DNA of 5,267 nt from Acidobacteriota bacterium (lineage in GTDB: Bacteria > Acidobacteriota > Vicinamibacteria > Vicinamibacterales > 2-12-FULL-66-21): positions 1-5,267 of the forward strand of contig JACDCA010000729.1 in the NCBI GenBank assembly GCA_013694635.1. Reading direction: 5' to 3'. The position numbers and the translations under genes were made by a program. The notes beneath the pieces were generated by a model. That model worked only from the letters and a program-made list of their open reading frames with translations, was not told the DNA's origin and ran no database searches. Below, piece after piece: positions 4,290 to 5,267 of this stretch (the first letter of the stretch is position 1; each line of letters begins with the position of its first letter).

Positions 4290-5054
4290 ATGTCTGACGC
4301 CCTCCGGGTCGAGAACCTCAAGAAGACCTTTCAGAAGCGAGGAGCGCCGCCTGTCGCTGCGGTCGACGGCCTTTCCTTCGCCGTCCCGACCGGCCACATC
4401 TTCGGCCTGCTCGGACCGAACGGCGCCGGCAAGACGACGACGCTCAAGATTCTGACGACACTGATCAGGCCGACGTCAGGCACGGCGGAGGTCGCGGGCG
4501 TCGATGTCGCTCGCGATCCGCTTTCGGTCCGCCGCAAGATTGTCGTCGTCGTTCAGGAGAGCGCGGCGGAGATCTTCCTCAGCGTCCGCGACAACCTGCT
4601 GACATTCGGACGATTCCACGGGCTCAAGGGGGACGCGCTGCGCGCGCGCGCGGACGATGTGATGGAGAAGTTCGGCCTTGTCCAGGACGGGTCGCGGAAG
4701 GCGATGGATTTGAGCGGCGGCTTCCGCCGTCGCATCCAGGTGGCGAAGGCGCTGCTCGTGGATACCCCGGTCATGTTTCTCGACGAGTTTTCCACCGGGA
4801 TGGATCCGATCCTCAAGCGCTCGGTCATGGCGCTCCTGCGCGCGGAGGCGCGCAAGGGGCGGACGATTGTTCTGACGACGCAGATCCTGAGCGAGGCGGA
4901 GTCGCTCTGCGACGACATCCTGATCATCAATCACGGGCGTGAAGTCGCTCGCGGGGACGTGGAGACGATCAAGGCGCTGTCGGCCACGCACAACGCGACG
5001 CTGGAAGACGTCTTCGTCGAGCTGATGCAGCAGGCGCCAGAGACACCACAATGA
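4290..5054 (+). CDS. ABC transporter ATP-binding protein, DrrA-like, for an ABC-2 exporter
   Basis: 254 residues starting at the ATG at 4290 (MSDALRVENLKKTF, the usual start of this family); the longer frame from 4185 overlaps the previous gene and looks like shadow. It hydrolyses ATP to drive an ABC-2 type exporter on the cytoplasmic membrane face. Motifs in order: Walker A GPNGAGKT (42-49), Q-loop Q89, signature LSGGF (141-145), Walker B VMFLDE (161-166), D-loop STGMDP (168-173). The switch position reads TTQ (196-198), with Gln198 instead of the usual His, and Walker B is followed by FST rather than PTT. Gln at the switch is known in DrrA-type exporters, so this is a subfamily mark and not clear damage. 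The ribosome binding site is not obvious, so translation is probably coupled to the gene upstream. The next gene overlaps by four bases. Substrate (drug, lipid, polysaccharide or other) unknown. Confidence 0.95.
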   Translation: MSDALRVENLKKTFQKRGAPPVAAVDGLSFAVPTGHIFGLLGPNGAGKTTTLKILTTLIRPTSGTAEVAGVDVARDPLSVRRKIVVVVQESAAEIFLSVRDNLLTFGRFHGLKGDALRARADDVMEKFGLVQDGSRKAMDLSGGFRRRIQVAKALLVDTPVMFLDEFSTGMDPILKRSVMALLRAEARKGRTIVLTTQILSEAESLCDDILIINHGREVARGDVETIKALSATHNATLEDVFVELMQQAPETPQ

Positions 5055-5267
5055 CCGGCCTCGCGGCGATGCTCTTTCGTGAGGCGCGCCTCCGCGCGAC
5101 CAACGCGACGTTCATCTTCTGGGACGTCATCTATCCGCTGGCGTACCTGCTCGTCTTCGGTGTCGGGATGTCCTCCGCGCTTGGAGGGAATTTCGCGGGG
5201 ATGGGCGCCGGCTACAGCGACTTCTTCCTGGCCGGCGTGCTCGGGATGGCAAGCTTCGGGATCGCAT
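5051..5267 (+). CDS. ABC-2 type transporter permease, N-terminal part (cut by the window end)
   Basis: The ATG at 5051 overlaps the TGA of the ATPase gene in an ATGA arrangement, the usual sign of translational coupling between subunits of one transporter. The 72 visible residues begin MTGLAAMLFREARLRATN, a cytoplasmic amphipathic start. A membrane helix follows at about 22-43 (IFWDVIYPLAYLLVFGVGM), then a short loop, then Y-SDFFLAGVLGM, which opens the second helix. This matches the start of ABC2-membrane permeases, where a Tyr-x-x-Phe-Leu segment precedes helix two. With the ATPase it would form an exporter, probably with two copies of each. The rest lies beyond the window, so length and substrate cannot be judged. 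Confidence 0.85.
   Translation, partial: MTGLAAMLFREARLRATNATFIFWDVIYPLAYLLVFGVGMSSALGGNFAGMGAGYSDFFLAGVLGMASFGIA

Noticed and set aside
4640..4652. 13-base alternating GC run inside the ATPase gene
   Set aside because: It encodes ordinary residues (LRARAD) in a 70% GC stretch and needs no special explanation.
4476..5051. Minus-strand frames opposite the ABC ATPase
   Set aside because: The plus strand encodes a complete ATPase with all motifs in order, so these are shadows.
1..5267. CRISPR array, insertion sequence or transposase
   Set aside because: No regularly spaced repeats, no terminal inverted repeats flanking a gene and no DDE-type or recombinase-like protein are visible in any frame.

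Overview
The window looks like bacterial chromosome of high GC content. The right-hand part is GC-rich (42 of 60 bases at 4621-4680). It holds an ABC-2 type exporter operon, a secreted protein that joins a TIMP/NTR-like domain to carboxypeptidase-regulatory-like repeats, and a 190-residue conserved protein of unknown function. This combination, especially the secreted protein, suggests Acidobacteriota (Vicinamibacteria-like) or a similar soil lineage. That placement is recognition and inference, not proof.

Layout, left to right. (1) 1-850 is visibly AT-richer (26 G/C of 60 at 721-780). It holds the last 40 codons of a gene cut by the window edge, then a GTG-started 221-residue protein with a clear PD-(D/E)XK nuclease core, probably a type II restriction endonuclease. 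The truncated gene would be the expected place for its DNA methyltransferase. (2) 851-1224 has no protein gene. It contains a tandem 10-bp repeat, inverted repeats, and at 1103-1156 the 3' part of a tRNA-Leu(UAA) gene: anticodon loop, long variable arm, T arm and acceptor 3' strand. The matching 5' half is missing or degraded. This is the classic signature of an integration site, and its orientation puts the inserted DNA on the left, with the restriction gene, and the older chromosome on the right. (3) 1225-2604, minus strand, encodes the 459-residue secreted protein. A strong hairpin with a UUCG tetraloop lies inside its 3' end. (4) 2800-3179, plus strand, is a decayed gene: a good ribosome binding site and ATG, then a frameshift and an in-frame TGA before a well-preserved C-terminus. 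(5) 3286-3858 encodes the conserved 190-residue protein. (6) 4027 to the window end is a tight plus-strand operon: a small two-helix membrane protein, a DrrA-like ABC ATPase, and the start of its ABC-2 permease, joined to the ATPase by an ATGA overlap.

The ATPase and permease form a membrane exporter of unknown substrate, and the small membrane protein may be an accessory part. The left-hand genes look like a restriction-modification module at the end of a mobile island. The most interesting feature is the junction near 1103, where that module meets a truncated tRNA gene. No CRISPR array, transposase or integrase is visible here.
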